Shown: positions 34,588 to 43,374, counted from the first letter of the stretch. The stretch: DNA of 64,000 bases from Suilimivivens sp963618065 (GCA_963618065.1 CAVERH010000007.1:18272-82271); one strand, 5' to 3'. The notes: generated by a model from the sequence alone, not told the origin. A program made the numbers and translations.

Positions 34588-35262
34588 ATGACAGCAACCT
34601 CTAAAAAGAAACCCCTTCGGCAATTTGCATATGACTATATCAAGGGGAAAATTTTATCCTGTGAATATGAACCGGGTATATATTTGAATGAACAGCAATT
34701 ATGTAATGAAATGGGTGGCATCAGCCGAACCCCCGTCCGTGATGCACTTGGCCGTCTGGAGCAGGAAGGACTTCTGAATATTCTTCCCAAAAAAGGAATT
34801 ATTGTATCCAAGCTGAAATTGAATGATATTAATCACATCTATGAAGTCAGAGCCTTGTTGGAGCCTTACACGATACGCCGCTATGGGTGCAAGCTCGATC
34901 CGGTTAAGCTGGAACGGTTTGCCGAAATCATGGGCGATCCTGACCGCATTGTAGCAGAAAGCTATAATTATTACTTCTACGATCTTGACGATCAGTTTCA
35001 CGGATTTATTATGAATGCACTCCCAAATCAGTATCTGACAGAAACTTATGAGAATGTTAACAATATGAATCGCCGTATTCGTGTCCTCTCGGGAAATCGT
35101 GTTGAGAATCGAATCAGGGACACTTTCGCCGAACATCTCCGTATCGTGCAGGCATGTCTTTCCGGCGACTGGGAAAGTGCTGCCGATGCAATGGCGCAGC
35201 ATCTGGAAAAAGCCCGGATTGTTACCTTCCAGCTCATCGCTGAGAATCAGGATATCTTTTAA
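34588..35262 (+). CDS. GntR-family (FCD domain) transcriptional regulator
   Basis: A winged helix-turn-helix (AYDYIKGKILSCEYEPGIYLNEQQL, ISRTPVRDALGRLEQEGLL) is followed by a helical FCD ligand domain with metal-site residues (VRALLEPYTI, DDQFHGFIM, EHLRIVQA). This subfamily includes UxuR, ExuR and other sugar-acid regulators. It probably controls the divergent adh-uxaA operon and the kdgK-eda genes. The start at 34588 is chosen by spacing from AAGGA; an ATG six bases earlier is also possible. It lies 18 bp before an IclR gene. Confidence 0.9.
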   Translation: MTATSKKKPLRQFAYDYIKGKILSCEYEPGIYLNEQQLCNEMGGISRTPVRDALGRLEQEGLLNILPKKGIIVSKLKLNDINHIYEVRALLEPYTIRRYGCKLDPVKLERFAEIMGDPDRIVAESYNYYFYDLDDQFHGFIMNALPNQYLTETYENVNNMNRRIRVLSGNRVENRIRDTFAEHLRIVQACLSGDWESAADAMAQHLEKARIVTFQLIAENQDIF

Positions 35263-35280
35263 GCATCGGAGGAATTCAGA

Positions 35281-36039
35281 TTGAAAATTAACAGAACCGT
35301 TCAGCGTTCTTTTGAAATGCTATCCTATATTGCGCAGCATCCTGAGGGTGTCTCCATTGATGAGCTGTGTCTGCAGCTTACAATTCCCAAAACCAGCGCC
35401 TATGATATTCTTGTTACCCTTGTTCAGAACGGAATGCTTACGCTGTGCTCCGGCACCCGACAATTATATCGGATTGGAGCATCTGCTTATCGCATCGGAA
35501 TGTCCTATCCCGAGTCTGATGATGAGCTGAAGCTGATCGGTTCAGCTTTAAAAGAAGTTGCCAATCTGTCTGGTAAGACAGCTTTTTTTGGCCAGCTTTA
35601 TGAAGATAAAGTTCTTTATATTTTAAAGGAAACTCCGTCAAATCCCATTATTACCACGGCATCAGTAGGAAGCACAGCTCCCCTGTACTGCACATCACTG
35701 GGAAAGATCTTACTTGCCTACATGCCTGAGGATCAGGCAGACCATTTTCTGGACTCCCTTAATCCAGTCCCACGTACCGGATATACGCTGACAACCAGGG
35801 AAGCTGTCGCTGCGGATCTTGCCCTCACTGCCAGACGTGGATATGCCATGGATTTCCGTGAATATGAAGAACACATGGTATGTGTCGGCGCTCCCGTTTT
35901 CAGAAAAGATTCTACTCTCGTCGGTGCGATCAGCATTTCCGGTTTCTATCGTCCGGAAGAAAACTATGAATCGGCCGGACAATTTATCAATCAAAAAGCT
36001 TCTGAGCTATCCCATTTACTTGGTTATCACAACATTTAA
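35281..36039 (+). CDS. IclR-family transcriptional regulator
   Basis: N-terminal winged helix (RSFEMLSYIAQHPEGVSIDELCLQLTIPKTSAYDILVTL) and a C-terminal GAF-like effector domain (GSTAPLYCTSLGKILLAYM, EEHMVCVGAPVFRKDSTLVGAISISG). The start is a TTG at 35281 with GGAGGAAT upstream. IclR proteins such as KdgR sense KDG or related acids, so this is a candidate repressor of the kdgK-eda genes just downstream. A terminator separates it from them. Having two regulators from different families back to back is unusual. Confidence 0.9.
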   Translation: MKINRTVQRSFEMLSYIAQHPEGVSIDELCLQLTIPKTSAYDILVTLVQNGMLTLCSGTRQLYRIGASAYRIGMSYPESDDELKLIGSALKEVANLSGKTAFFGQLYEDKVLYILKETPSNPIITTASVGSTAPLYCTSLGKILLAYMPEDQADHFLDSLNPVPRTGYTLTTREAVAADLALTARRGYAMDFREYEEHMVCVGAPVFRKDSTLVGAISISGFYRPEENYESAGQFINQKASELSHLLGYHNI

Positions 36040-36084
36040 TCCGAAAATTCCCAGCCAAATGCCGGGAATTTTGTCTGCAGTCTG

Positions 36085-36110
36085 AACAGCAGATGTCTCT
36101 GCTGTTTTTT
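36085..36110 (+). terminator. Terminator after the IclR gene
   Basis: An 8-bp stem AACAGCAG/CTGCTGTT with a six-base loop and a T-run. A second hairpin (AAAATTCCC/GGGAATTTT, about 36044-36072) lies just upstream. Confidence 0.75.
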
Positions 36111-36111
36111 C

Positions 36112-36181
36112 TTGACAAAATCTCCCCTGATGTTATTATTATTTTGTAATCGTATTTGCGATGTGTATTCGTATATGCGAT
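36112..36181 (+). promoter_or_regulatory. kdgK-eda promoter with two direct operator repeats
   Basis: A perfect TTGACA (36112-36117), a 16-bp spacer and TATTAT (36134-36139) are followed by TCGTATTTGCGAT (36150-36162) and TCGTATATGCGAT (36169-36181). The repeats are 19 bp apart, nearly palindromic, and fall in the early transcribed region. They fit binding sites of the upstream IclR or GntR regulator. Confidence 0.65.
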
Positions 36182-36209
36182 TATCAAAAAGACCAGGAGG
36201 ACAGATTAT

Positions 36210-37307
36210 ATGAATATTACGATGAAACCTTCAAGCGAATGCAGGTTTGATGCGGTATCACTGGGAGAAGTGATGCTGCGGTTGGATCCCGGAGAAGGCC
36301 GTATCCGCACTGCCAGACAATTTCGTGCCTGGGAGGGTGGCGGTGAATACAATGTAATCCGCGGACTACGCAGATGCTTTGGATTAAAGACAGCGGTTAT
36401 CACTGCCTTCGCCGATAATGAAATCGGAATGCTGATGGAGGACTTTATTCTTCAGGGTGGTGTAGATACCTCCCTGATCAAGTGGATGAAAACAGATGGC
36501 ATCGGACGCACATGCCGGAACGGCCTTAACTTTACAGAACGTGGCTTTGGTATTCGAGGTGCGATCGGTTGCTCAGATCGGGCAAATACTGCAATTTCAA
36601 AGGCTACTCCTGAGGATTTTGATTTTGAATATATCTTTGGCGAGCTTGGTGTGCGCTGGCTGCATACCGGCGGTATTTATGCTGCTCTGTCCGAGCAGTC
36701 CTGTGAAACGGTTCTTGCCGCCATTAAAACAGCCAAGAAGTATGGTACCGTAGTCTCCTATGACCTGAATTACCGTCCTTCGATGTGGAGCGCAATCGGA
36801 GGTCTTGAAAAGGCCAGACAGGTGAATCAGGAAATTGCCGGATATGTAGATGTCATGATCGGTAATGAAGAGGATTTTACTGCGTGTCTTGGCTTTTCCA
36901 TTGAGGGAAACGATAAAGCGCTAAAAAAACTCAATATTGACGGATATGAAAAAATGATCGCCGAAGCAGCAAAAGCCTACCCCAACTTCAGGGTTATTGC
37001 TACCACGCTCCGTGAAGTAAAAACTGCTACCCTCAATGATTGGAGTGCCTTGTGCTGGGCTGATGGCAGCATTTACAAATCAAAGGAATATAAATCTCTT
37101 GAAATCATGGATCGTGTAGGCGGCGGAGACTCATTTGCTTCCGGATTGATCTATGGTCTGATGACTACTGGGGAACCGGCACTTGCGGTTAATTATGGTG
37201 CCGCTCATGGGGCACTGGCTATGACGACACCGGGCGATACCACAATGGCCAGTAAGAAGGAAGTCGAAGCTATTATGTCCGACGCCGGCGCCCGTGTTCA
37301 AAGATAG
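36210..37307 (+). CDS. kdgK: PfkB-family sugar kinase, probable 2-keto-3-deoxygluconate kinase
   Basis: Phosphorylates KDG to KDPG. Ribokinase-fold motifs: the N-terminal SLGEVMLRLDPGEGRI, the GGGEYNV substrate loop, VSYDLNYRPSMW and the C-terminal anion-hole/catalytic MDRVGGGDSFASGLIYGL. The start at 36210 has an AGGAGG site; an upstream in-frame ATG overlaps the operator repeats and is unlikely. It lies 12 bp before the KDPG aldolase, which strongly supports the KDG role. KDG from both UxuA and UxaA converges here. Confidence 0.92.
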   Translation: MNITMKPSSECRFDAVSLGEVMLRLDPGEGRIRTARQFRAWEGGGEYNVIRGLRRCFGLKTAVITAFADNEIGMLMEDFILQGGVDTSLIKWMKTDGIGRTCRNGLNFTERGFGIRGAIGCSDRANTAISKATPEDFDFEYIFGELGVRWLHTGGIYAALSEQSCETVLAAIKTAKKYGTVVSYDLNYRPSMWSAIGGLEKARQVNQEIAGYVDVMIGNEEDFTACLGFSIEGNDKALKKLNIDGYEKMIAEAAKAYPNFRVIATTLREVKTATLNDWSALCWADGSIYKSKEYKSLEIMDRVGGGDSFASGLIYGLMTTGEPALAVNYGAAHGALAMTTPGDTTMASKKEVEAIMSDAGARVQR

Positions 37308-37319
37308 GAGGAAGGAAAT

Positions 37320-37958
37320 ATGAATGAAATTTATCATAAGCTTCATGAAATAGGGATCATTCCTGTTGTTGTCCTGAACGACAGCAAGGATGCTCTGCCG
37401 CTTGGAAAGGCACTGATAAAGGGCTCACTTCCTGCTGCTGAAGTTACTTTCCGTACAGATGCAGCTGCCGAAGCTATCCATCAATTGTCAGAAGCCTATC
37501 CTGAATTACTGGTAGGCGCCGGAACTGTCTTGTCAATAGAACAGGCTGATCTTGCAATCCATGCTGGTGCCAGATTTATTGTCTCTCCCGGACTAAATCC
37601 TAAGGTTGTGCGGCACTGTCTGGAAAAGAATGTTGTCATTATTCCAGGAGTTGTTACTCCCAGTGAGATTGAACAGGCTCTTGAGCTCGGACTCGATATC
37701 GTGAAATTTTTCCCGGCTGAGCCATCCGGTGGTCTTGCAATGATTCAGGCTCTAAGTGCCGCCTACACAAAGCTACGCTTCATGCCCACCGGCGGTATCA
37801 ATGCTGAAAATGTAATTCCTTACCTTAAATCAGACAAAATCATTGCCTGTGGCGGCAGCTGGATGGTCAAAAAAGAGATGATCGCTGCCGGTGAATTTGA
37901 AAAAATCTCTGCTTTGTGTCAGAATGCAGCGGACATTGTTCTTAGCCTGAGAGGCTAA
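37320..37958 (+). CDS. eda: KDPG/KHG aldolase
   Basis: Splits 2-keto-3-deoxy-6-phosphogluconate into pyruvate and glyceraldehyde-3-phosphate. The (beta/alpha)8 fold shows AEVTFRTDAA (catalytic Glu region), VGAGTVLS, FIVSPGLNP and the Schiff-base lysine in DIVKFFPAEPSGG. At 212 residues it is standard. It starts 12 bp after kdgK with an AGGAGG site and is followed by a strong bidirectional terminator. Confidence 0.95.
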   Translation: MNEIYHKLHEIGIIPVVVLNDSKDALPLGKALIKGSLPAAEVTFRTDAAAEAIHQLSEAYPELLVGAGTVLSIEQADLAIHAGARFIVSPGLNPKVVRHCLEKNVVIIPGVVTPSEIEQALELGLDIVKFFPAEPSGGLAMIQALSAAYTKLRFMPTGGINAENVIPYLKSDKIIACGGSWMVKKEMIAAGEFEKISALCQNAADIVLSLRG

Positions 37959-37994
37959 GCCATTCAAAATACATAAGAAGCTCTGTGTAACAAA

Positions 37995-38023
37995 AATATC
38001 CCGGTGCTTTGCACCGGGATATT
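37995..38023. terminator. Bidirectional terminator between eda and etfA
   Basis: A perfect 13-bp stem with a three-base loop (AATATCCCGGTGC / GCACCGGGATATT) flanked by As on one side and Ts on the other. It serves the convergent eda and etfA transcripts. Confidence 0.85.
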
Positions 38024-38061
38024 TTATATCGATATCAGAAAATTCTTATTTGCGGATAAGC

Positions 38062-39105
38062 TTATTTAGCAGCAAGCTCTGCCTTCAGCTTCTCGGTAAG
38101 AGCAGGAACGATCTTGTTTAAATCTCCTACAATACCGTAATCAGCTACATCGAAGATCGGAGCGGATTCATCCTTGTTGATCGCAATGATGATATCAGAC
38201 TCTTCCATACCTGCTACATGCTGGATTGCTCCGGAAATACCGATTGCAAAGTATACATTAGGACGAACGGTCTTACCTGTCTGTCCAACCTGCAGATCCT
38301 TCGGCTTCCAGCCTGCATCAACTACAGCACGGGAGCAGCTGACTGTTCCGCCAAGTACCTCTGCAAGGTCATCCAGAAGCTTGAAGTTCTCAGCACTTCC
38401 GACACCACGTCCACCGGATACCAGAATCTTTGCGTCCATAATATCAGCAACATCAGATACGGCCTTAACAACCTTTAAGATTTCTACATACTTGTTGTCA
38501 GGTGTGAATCCAGGATTGTAATTGATTACTTCTGCCTTCTTACCAGCTTCTCTGGGTGCCTTCTGCATAACACCGGGACGAACGGTAGCCATCTGAGGAC
38601 GGAATGCAGGACATGCAATCGTAGCAATTGTGTTTCCGCCGAATGCAGGACGGGTCATTAAGAGCTGGTTATGAAGCTGCTCTTTTCCCGGAATCGGGTT
38701 GATCGGGAAGTCACCGATCTCGAGCTGTGTACAGTCTGCAGTCAGACCGGTATGAATTCTTGCGGATACTCTGGGTCCTAAGTCACGTCCGATAGCCGTT
38801 GCACCTACCAGAAAGATTTCCGGCTTGAATTCGTTAATGACAGATGCTAATGCATGTGCATAAGGCTCTGTTCTGTACTCCTTTAATTCAGGATCATCTA
38901 CGACGATGACCTTGTCTGCGCCATATTCAGCGAGTTCATCAGCTAAAGCTGCCACATCAGAACCAACTAATACAGCGGTAACTTCTGTTCCTAAATCTTT
39001 TGCAAGTTCTTTTCCCTTGCCAACTAATTCCAATGCGATTCCGCTAAGTGTATTGTCTACCTGCTGAGCAAAGACAAATACTCCCTTATAATCTTGAATA
39101 TTCAT
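38062..39105 (-). CDS. etfA: Electron transfer flavoprotein, alpha subunit
   Basis: Partner of EtfB and butyryl-CoA dehydrogenase; together they couple crotonyl-CoA reduction to ferredoxin reduction by electron bifurcation. The N-terminal domain (VFVFAQQVDNTLSG) and the C-terminal FAD domain (LVSGGRGVGSAENFKLLDDLAEVLGG, SRAVVDAGW, GQTGKTVRPNVYFAIGISGAIQH) are intact. It is the last gene of the butyryl-CoA operon and ends at the bidirectional terminator. Confidence 0.96.
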   Translation of the reverse strand: MNIQDYKGVFVFAQQVDNTLSGIALELVGKGKELAKDLGTEVTAVLVGSDVAALADELAEYGADKVIVVDDPELKEYRTEPYAHALASVINEFKPEIFLVGATAIGRDLGPRVSARIHTGLTADCTQLEIGDFPINPIPGKEQLHNQLLMTRPAFGGNTIATIACPAFRPQMATVRPGVMQKAPREAGKKAEVINYNPGFTPDNKYVEILKVVKAVSDVADIMDAKILVSGGRGVGSAENFKLLDDLAEVLGGTVSCSRAVVDAGWKPKDLQVGQTGKTVRPNVYFAIGISGAIQHVAGMEESDIIIAINKDESAPIFDVADYGIVGDLNKIVPALTEKLKAELAAK

Positions 39106-39154
39106 GTTCTTCCTCCATTATATTTCAATATGCTTAAGATCTACTATCGAAAGA

Positions 39155-39937
39155 CTAGATTACGTGTTTTGCTTTTAACTTCTCAACAATGTAATCAACA
39201 GATGCAGCGGGATCTAAGTTAACCTTTTCTCCTGCACCCTTTCTTACCTTATCGGATGCCTTGGCGATCTGTGTCGGTGAACCCTTAAGACCAAGGTTAG
39301 AATCTTCTACATCCTTAAGATCTGCTCTTCCCCATACGGTGATGTCAGCCTTGTATGCATCGAAGATTCCGCCCGGAGTCATATATCTGGGCTCGTTTAA
39401 TTCAGCAAGAGCTGTAATTAAACAGGGCATTTTAGCCTTTAATACGTGATATCTGTCATCGAACTGACGCTCAACGATTACGCTGTCGCCTTCTACTTCA
39501 ATCTTCTGAGCGTAAGAAATTACAGGAATTCCAAGATGCTCGGAAATCTGAGGACCAACCTGTGCGGTATCACCATCAATAGCCTGACGGCCGGTAATGA
39601 TGAGATCATAATCAAGATTACGAAGTGCTCCGGCAAGAGTCTGGGATGTAGCCCATGTATCTGCTCCGCCTAATACTCTGTCTGTTACAAGGATTCCCTT
39701 GTCAGCACCCATAGCGATTGCTTCACGAAGAACTTCTTCTGCCTTGGGAAGTCCCATGGTTACAACGGTAACTTCTGCGCCATACTGATCCTTCAATCTA
39801 AGAGCTGCTTCCAGACCAGCCTTATCATCAGGGTTCATGATGGTAAGCATTGCAGCTCTGTCAAGAGTACCATCGGGGTTAAATTTAACGCCACCTTTTG
39901 TATCAGGTACCTGTTTAACACAAACAACAATTTTCAT
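39155..39937 (-). CDS. etfB: Electron transfer flavoprotein, beta subunit
   Basis: A 260-residue partner of EtfA carrying the second nucleotide site. MKIVVCVKQVPDT, NPDDKAGLEAALRLKD, DLIITGRQAIDGDTAQVGPQ and the C-terminal LKAKHVI are typical. The clostridial EtfB binds the bifurcating FAD. It lies 49 bp before etfA. A 55-bp tandem-repeat array separates it from bcd upstream, which is unusual for this operon. Confidence 0.96.
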   Translation of the reverse strand: MKIVVCVKQVPDTKGGVKFNPDGTLDRAAMLTIMNPDDKAGLEAALRLKDQYGAEVTVVTMGLPKAEEVLREAIAMGADKGILVTDRVLGGADTWATSQTLAGALRNLDYDLIITGRQAIDGDTAQVGPQISEHLGIPVISYAQKIEVEGDSVIVERQFDDRYHVLKAKMPCLITALAELNEPRYMTPGGIFDAYKADITVWGRADLKDVEDSNLGLKGSPTQIAKASDKVRKGAGEKVNLDPAASVDYIVEKLKAKHVI

Positions 39938-39978
39938 TGTATTTCTCTCCTTATTTTTAAAATATTATATAGTATCAA

Positions 39979-40177
39979 AGTAAGACAGCACTCGAAATGC
40001 TTCGCATTTCTCTTGCTCTTCTTACTTTTCTTAAGTAAGACGGCACTCGAAATGCTTCGCATTTCTCTTGCTCTTCTTACTTTTCTTAAGTAAGACGGCA
40101 CTCGAAATGCTTCGCATTTCTCTTGCTCTTCTTACTTTTCTTAAGTAAGACGGCACTCGAAATGCTTCGCATTTCTC
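39979..40177. repeat. 55-bp tandem repeat array between bcd and etfB (three full units plus a partial)
   Basis: Units begin at 39979, 40034, 40089 and 40144 with exactly 55-bp spacing and near identity (first unit AGTAAGACAG, later ones AGTAAGACGG). Each holds a perfect hairpin GAAATGC-TTC-GCATTTC and a CTTAC/GTAAG pair. A further hairpin (GCGGTGC/GCACCGC) follows at about 40181-40202. Units lie back to back with no spacers, and the period is not a multiple of three, so it is neither CRISPR nor coding. The array is transcribed within the butyryl-CoA operon. Confidence 0.85.
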
Positions 40178-40268
40178 GTTCGCGGTGCTGTGCTGCACCG
40201 CTCTGTCTTTCGTCCTGTCCATCTGCTCCTGCAAGCAGGGCAGCTGTCCAGTCCAAAATCCATCCGTC

Positions 40269-41435
40269 TTACTTAAGCAGGTTCGCGGAGATTACCATTC
40301 TCTGAACTTCGGAAGTTCCTTCGTAGATCTCGGTGATCTTGGCATCTCTCATCATACGCTCTACATCGTACTCTCTGATGTATCCGTATCCACCATGAAG
40401 CTGTACAGCCTTGGTAGTAACTTCCATAGCAACCTCTGCTGCGTAAAGCTTTGCCTGAGCTGCTTCTACAGAATAAGATACCTTGGAGTTCTTTGTATAC
40501 TCGTCCTTCTTGCAGGCTGCAGCATAAACCATGAACTGAGCTGCCTTAGTCTTGGTAGCCATATCAGCCAACTGGAACTGGGTATTCTGGAATGCACCGA
40601 TCGCACGACCAAACTGCTTTCTTTCCTTAACATATTCAACGGTTCTGTCAAGAGCTCCTTCTGCAAGACCAAGAGCCTGTGCAGCGATACCGATACGTCC
40701 GCCGTCCAGAGTATGCATTGCGATATTAAAGCCTTTACCCTGTGCTCCTAACAGATTCTCCTTAGGAATACGGCAATCGGTAAAGATCAGCTCGTATGTG
40801 GATGAGCCACGGATACCCATCTTGTTTTCCTTGGTGCCAAAGGTAAATCCGGGAGTTCCTTTTTCTACGATGAAAGCAGAGATCTCTTTCATCATCTTAC
40901 CTCTCTTCTCGATCATACCGGTAACAGCGAAAATAACGTATACGTCAGCTTCCTTACCGTTGGTGATGAAGATCTTGGAACCGTTCAGTACCCATTCGTC
41001 ACCATCTAAAACAGCCTTGGTCTGCTGTCCCTGTGCATCTGTACCGGCACCGGGCTCAGTAAGACCAAAAGCACCTAGTTTCTCACCCTTTGCAAGGGGA
41101 ACAAGGTATTTCTGCTTCTGCTCTTCTGTACCGAAGGTAAGAATCGGGTCACAGCAAAGAGAGGTATGAGCAGATACGATAACGCCTGTTGTACCACAAA
41201 CCTTGGATAATTCTTCTACGCACATTGCATAAGTAAGAACATCTGCTCCCTGTCCACCGTACTCCTTCGGAATCGGAATACCCATAAATCCTGCCTTAGC
41301 CATCTTTTCAACGGTAACACGAGGGAATACTTCTGTCTCGTCTACTTCCTGTGCAAGAGGCTTAACTTCTTTTTCGGCGAACTCTTTGAAAAGAGTTCTC
41401 ACCATTTCATGCTGCTTGTCTAACATAAAATCCAT
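40269..41435 (-). CDS. bcd: Butyryl-CoA dehydrogenase (acyl-CoA dehydrogenase)
   Basis: FAD enzyme that reduces crotonyl-CoA to butyryl-CoA with EtfAB. The signature FGLTEPGAGTD, the WVLNGSKIFITNG segment, the R-x-x-I-G-A-F-Q stretch and the C-terminal catalytic Glu in ITEIYEGTSEVQRMVI are present; 388 residues is normal. It sits between hbd and etfB as in other Lachnospiraceae butyrate clusters. The stop is followed by the 55-bp repeat array. Confidence 0.96.
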   Translation of the reverse strand: MDFMLDKQHEMVRTLFKEFAEKEVKPLAQEVDETEVFPRVTVEKMAKAGFMGIPIPKEYGGQGADVLTYAMCVEELSKVCGTTGVIVSAHTSLCCDPILTFGTEEQKQKYLVPLAKGEKLGAFGLTEPGAGTDAQGQQTKAVLDGDEWVLNGSKIFITNGKEADVYVIFAVTGMIEKRGKMMKEISAFIVEKGTPGFTFGTKENKMGIRGSSTYELIFTDCRIPKENLLGAQGKGFNIAMHTLDGGRIGIAAQALGLAEGALDRTVEYVKERKQFGRAIGAFQNTQFQLADMATKTKAAQFMVYAAACKKDEYTKNSKVSYSVEAAQAKLYAAEVAMEVTTKAVQLHGGYGYIREYDVERMMRDAKITEIYEGTSEVQRMVISANLLK

Positions 41436-41464
41436 GTTTTATTTCCTCCATTATATATGATGAT

Positions 41465-41486
41465 GTCGGGGTCAAAGGCCCCCGAC
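41465..41486 (-). other. Intercistronic hairpin between hbd and bcd
   Basis: A perfect 7-bp GC-rich stem (GTCGGGG/CCCCGAC) with an eight-base loop and no T-run. It could shield mRNA ends after processing. Confidence 0.5.
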
Positions 41487-41502
41487 TTTGATGCTATTAT
41501 AT

Positions 41503-42375
41503 TTACTGTGCATCAACAGGGGTCTTTGTTCTGTCTGCATTGTAAACATAGAAGCCCTTACCGCTCTTAACACCAAGGTTACCGCCACGAACCATCTTAC
41601 GGATCAGAGGACATGCACGATACTTGCTGTCACCGGTCTCATTGTAAAGAACATCCATAATAGCAAGACAGATATCAAGACCAATGAAATCTCCAAGTTC
41701 AAGGGGTCCCATCGGATGATTAGCACCAAGCTTCATAGCTGCATCAATACCTGCAATATCGGATACACCTTCCATCTTAATGAAAGCTGCTTCGTTGATC
41801 ATCGGAACAAGGATTCGGTTTACTACGAAACCTGCTGCTTCGTTAACCTGTACCGGTGTCTTGCCGATTTCTTCAGAAATCTTCTTGATGGTATCTACAG
41901 TTTCAACAGGTGTGTTTACACCGGCGATCACTTCAACGAGCTTCATACGGTCAGCAGGATTGAAGAAGTGCATACCGATCATCGGACGGTTTAATCCGTT
42001 ACCGATCTCTGTAATGGAAAGGCTGGAGGTGTTGGATGCGAATACGCATTCCGGCTTTGCAATCTTATCAAGCTCTGCAAAGGTGGTCTTCTTAACTTCC
42101 ATATTTTCAAATGCTGCTTCTACAATCAGATCGCAGTCTGCACAAAGGTCTTCCTTTAATCCCGGAGTGATCTTTGCAAGGATTGCATCAACAGCTTCCT
42201 GTGTCATTTTTCCTTTTTCAACAAGCTTAGCATAACCCTTCTGGATTTTTGCTTTTCCGCCGTCTGCCCATTCCTGCTTGATATCGCACAGAGCAACTTC
42301 ATATCCATCAACCTGGGCAAATGCCTTAGCAATACCCTGTCCCATGGTACCGGCGCCAATAATACCTACTTTCAT
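41503..42375 (-). CDS. hbd: 3-hydroxybutyryl-CoA dehydrogenase
   Basis: Reduces acetoacetyl-CoA to 3-hydroxybutyryl-CoA with NAD(P)H. The Rossmann start is VGIIGAGTMGQGIAKAF; the catalytic region has FASNTSSLSITEI, GMHFFNPADRMKLVEVI with catalytic His, and NRILVPMINEA. Length 290 is typical. It is third in thl-crt-hbd-bcd-etfB-etfA. An AGGAGG-like site precedes the ATG. Confidence 0.96.
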   Translation of the reverse strand: MKVGIIGAGTMGQGIAKAFAQVDGYEVALCDIKQEWADGGKAKIQKGYAKLVEKGKMTQEAVDAILAKITPGLKEDLCADCDLIVEAAFENMEVKKTTFAELDKIAKPECVFASNTSSLSITEIGNGLNRPMIGMHFFNPADRMKLVEVIAGVNTPVETVDTIKKISEEIGKTPVQVNEAAGFVVNRILVPMINEAAFIKMEGVSDIAGIDAAMKLGANHPMGPLELGDFIGLDICLAIMDVLYNETGDSKYRACPLIRKMVRGGNLGVKSGKGFYVYNADRTKTPVDAQ

Positions 42376-42487
42376 TTCTTTTCCTCCTAAATTTTCTTAA
42401 ATCTTATTATGATCAGCGATTCACTATCCATAATAGCTTTTCTGCTGTCATTTACAAACATCACAGCTATTCAGAATCAAATTCTAT

Positions 42488-43273
42488 CTAGCAGTTTTTA
42501 AATGGCTCTTTTACCTTTTCCTTATTCTTGTCAAGGAAGAAAGCCATTCCATACTTCTGATCTTCTGTTTCAAAGCAGTCGCCGAAGAGCTTTTCTTCGA
42601 TTACGATTGCCTGATCCATATCTGCATCTAAGCCTTCGTTAATTGCCTTCTTGCAGTTGCGGACAGCGATCGGTGCATTCTTTGCAATGCCTGCTGCCAT
42701 CTTCTCTGCTGCAGGAAGTAATTCTTCCTGAGGATATACTGCGTTTACAAGTCCGATACGATATGCTTCATCTGCCTTGATGTTACGTGCAGTGTAGATC
42801 ATCTGCTTTGCCATGCCTGCGCCAACAAGTCGGGCAAGTCTCTGGGTTCCGCCAAATCCCGGTGTGATTCCAAGGCCAACTTCCGGCTGTCCGAATACGG
42901 CGTTATCAGAACAGATTCTGATATCACAGCTCATGGAGATCTCACATCCACCGCCTAATGCAAATCCGTTAACGGCTGCAATAACCGGGATCGGGAATGT
43001 TTCAAGCTTACGGAATACGTCATTTCCTTTCTTACCGAAGGCTTCTCCTTCTGCCTTTGTCAATGTGCTCATTTCTGCAATATCTGCACCTGCTACGAAG
43101 GACTTCTGTCCTGCTCCTGTGAGGATTAAGCATCTTACCTCATTAAGGTTAACCGCATCAAGTGTCGCATTTAACTCGTCAAGCACCTGGGAGTTTAATG
43201 CGTTCAGTGCTTTTTCACGGCTGATGGTGATGATGCCGTATGCACCCTTCTGTTCATATACGATGAATTCCAT
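42488..43273 (-). CDS. crt: 3-hydroxybutyryl-CoA dehydratase (crotonase)
   Basis: Dehydrates 3-hydroxybutyryl-CoA to crotonyl-CoA. The enoyl-CoA hydratase fold shows the oxyanion-hole motifs SFVAGADIAEM and NGFALGGGCEISMSCD, and the catalytic Glu stretch GQPEVGLGITPGFGGTQRL. The start at 43273 (MEFIVYEQKG) has an AAAGGAAG site; a weaker in-frame start lies seven codons upstream. It follows thl after a hairpin-bearing gap of about 100 bp. Confidence 0.95.
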   Translation of the reverse strand: MEFIVYEQKGAYGIITISREKALNALNSQVLDELNATLDAVNLNEVRCLILTGAGQKSFVAGADIAEMSTLTKAEGEAFGKKGNDVFRKLETFPIPVIAAVNGFALGGGCEISMSCDIRICSDNAVFGQPEVGLGITPGFGGTQRLARLVGAGMAKQMIYTARNIKADEAYRIGLVNAVYPQEELLPAAEKMAAGIAKNAPIAVRNCKKAINEGLDADMDQAIVIEEKLFGDCFETEDQKYGMAFFLDKNKEKVKEPFKNC

Positions 43274-43336
43274 TTTGCTTCCTTTCTGTGTCATTGCATG
43301 ACACCCTTACCTTTTATTTGTGTAAACATGGTTCTA

Positions 43337-43354
43337 GGGTGGGAAATCCCACCC
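43337..43354 (-). other. Intercistronic hairpin between thl and crt
   Basis: A perfect 7-bp stem GGGTGGG/CCCACCC with a four-base loop, no T-run. It is one of three hairpin features between genes of this operon. Confidence 0.5.
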
Positions 43355-43374
43355 CGGAATTAGGTTTTCTTTTC

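Noticed and set aside
39979..40202. CRISPR-like array
   Set aside because: Units of 55 bp abut with no unique spacers and no cas gene is present; it is a plain tandem repeat.
40031..40234. Open frame of 67 codons across the tandem repeat (minus)
   Set aside because: It only mirrors the repeat, changes frame with each 55-bp unit, and has no ribosome site.
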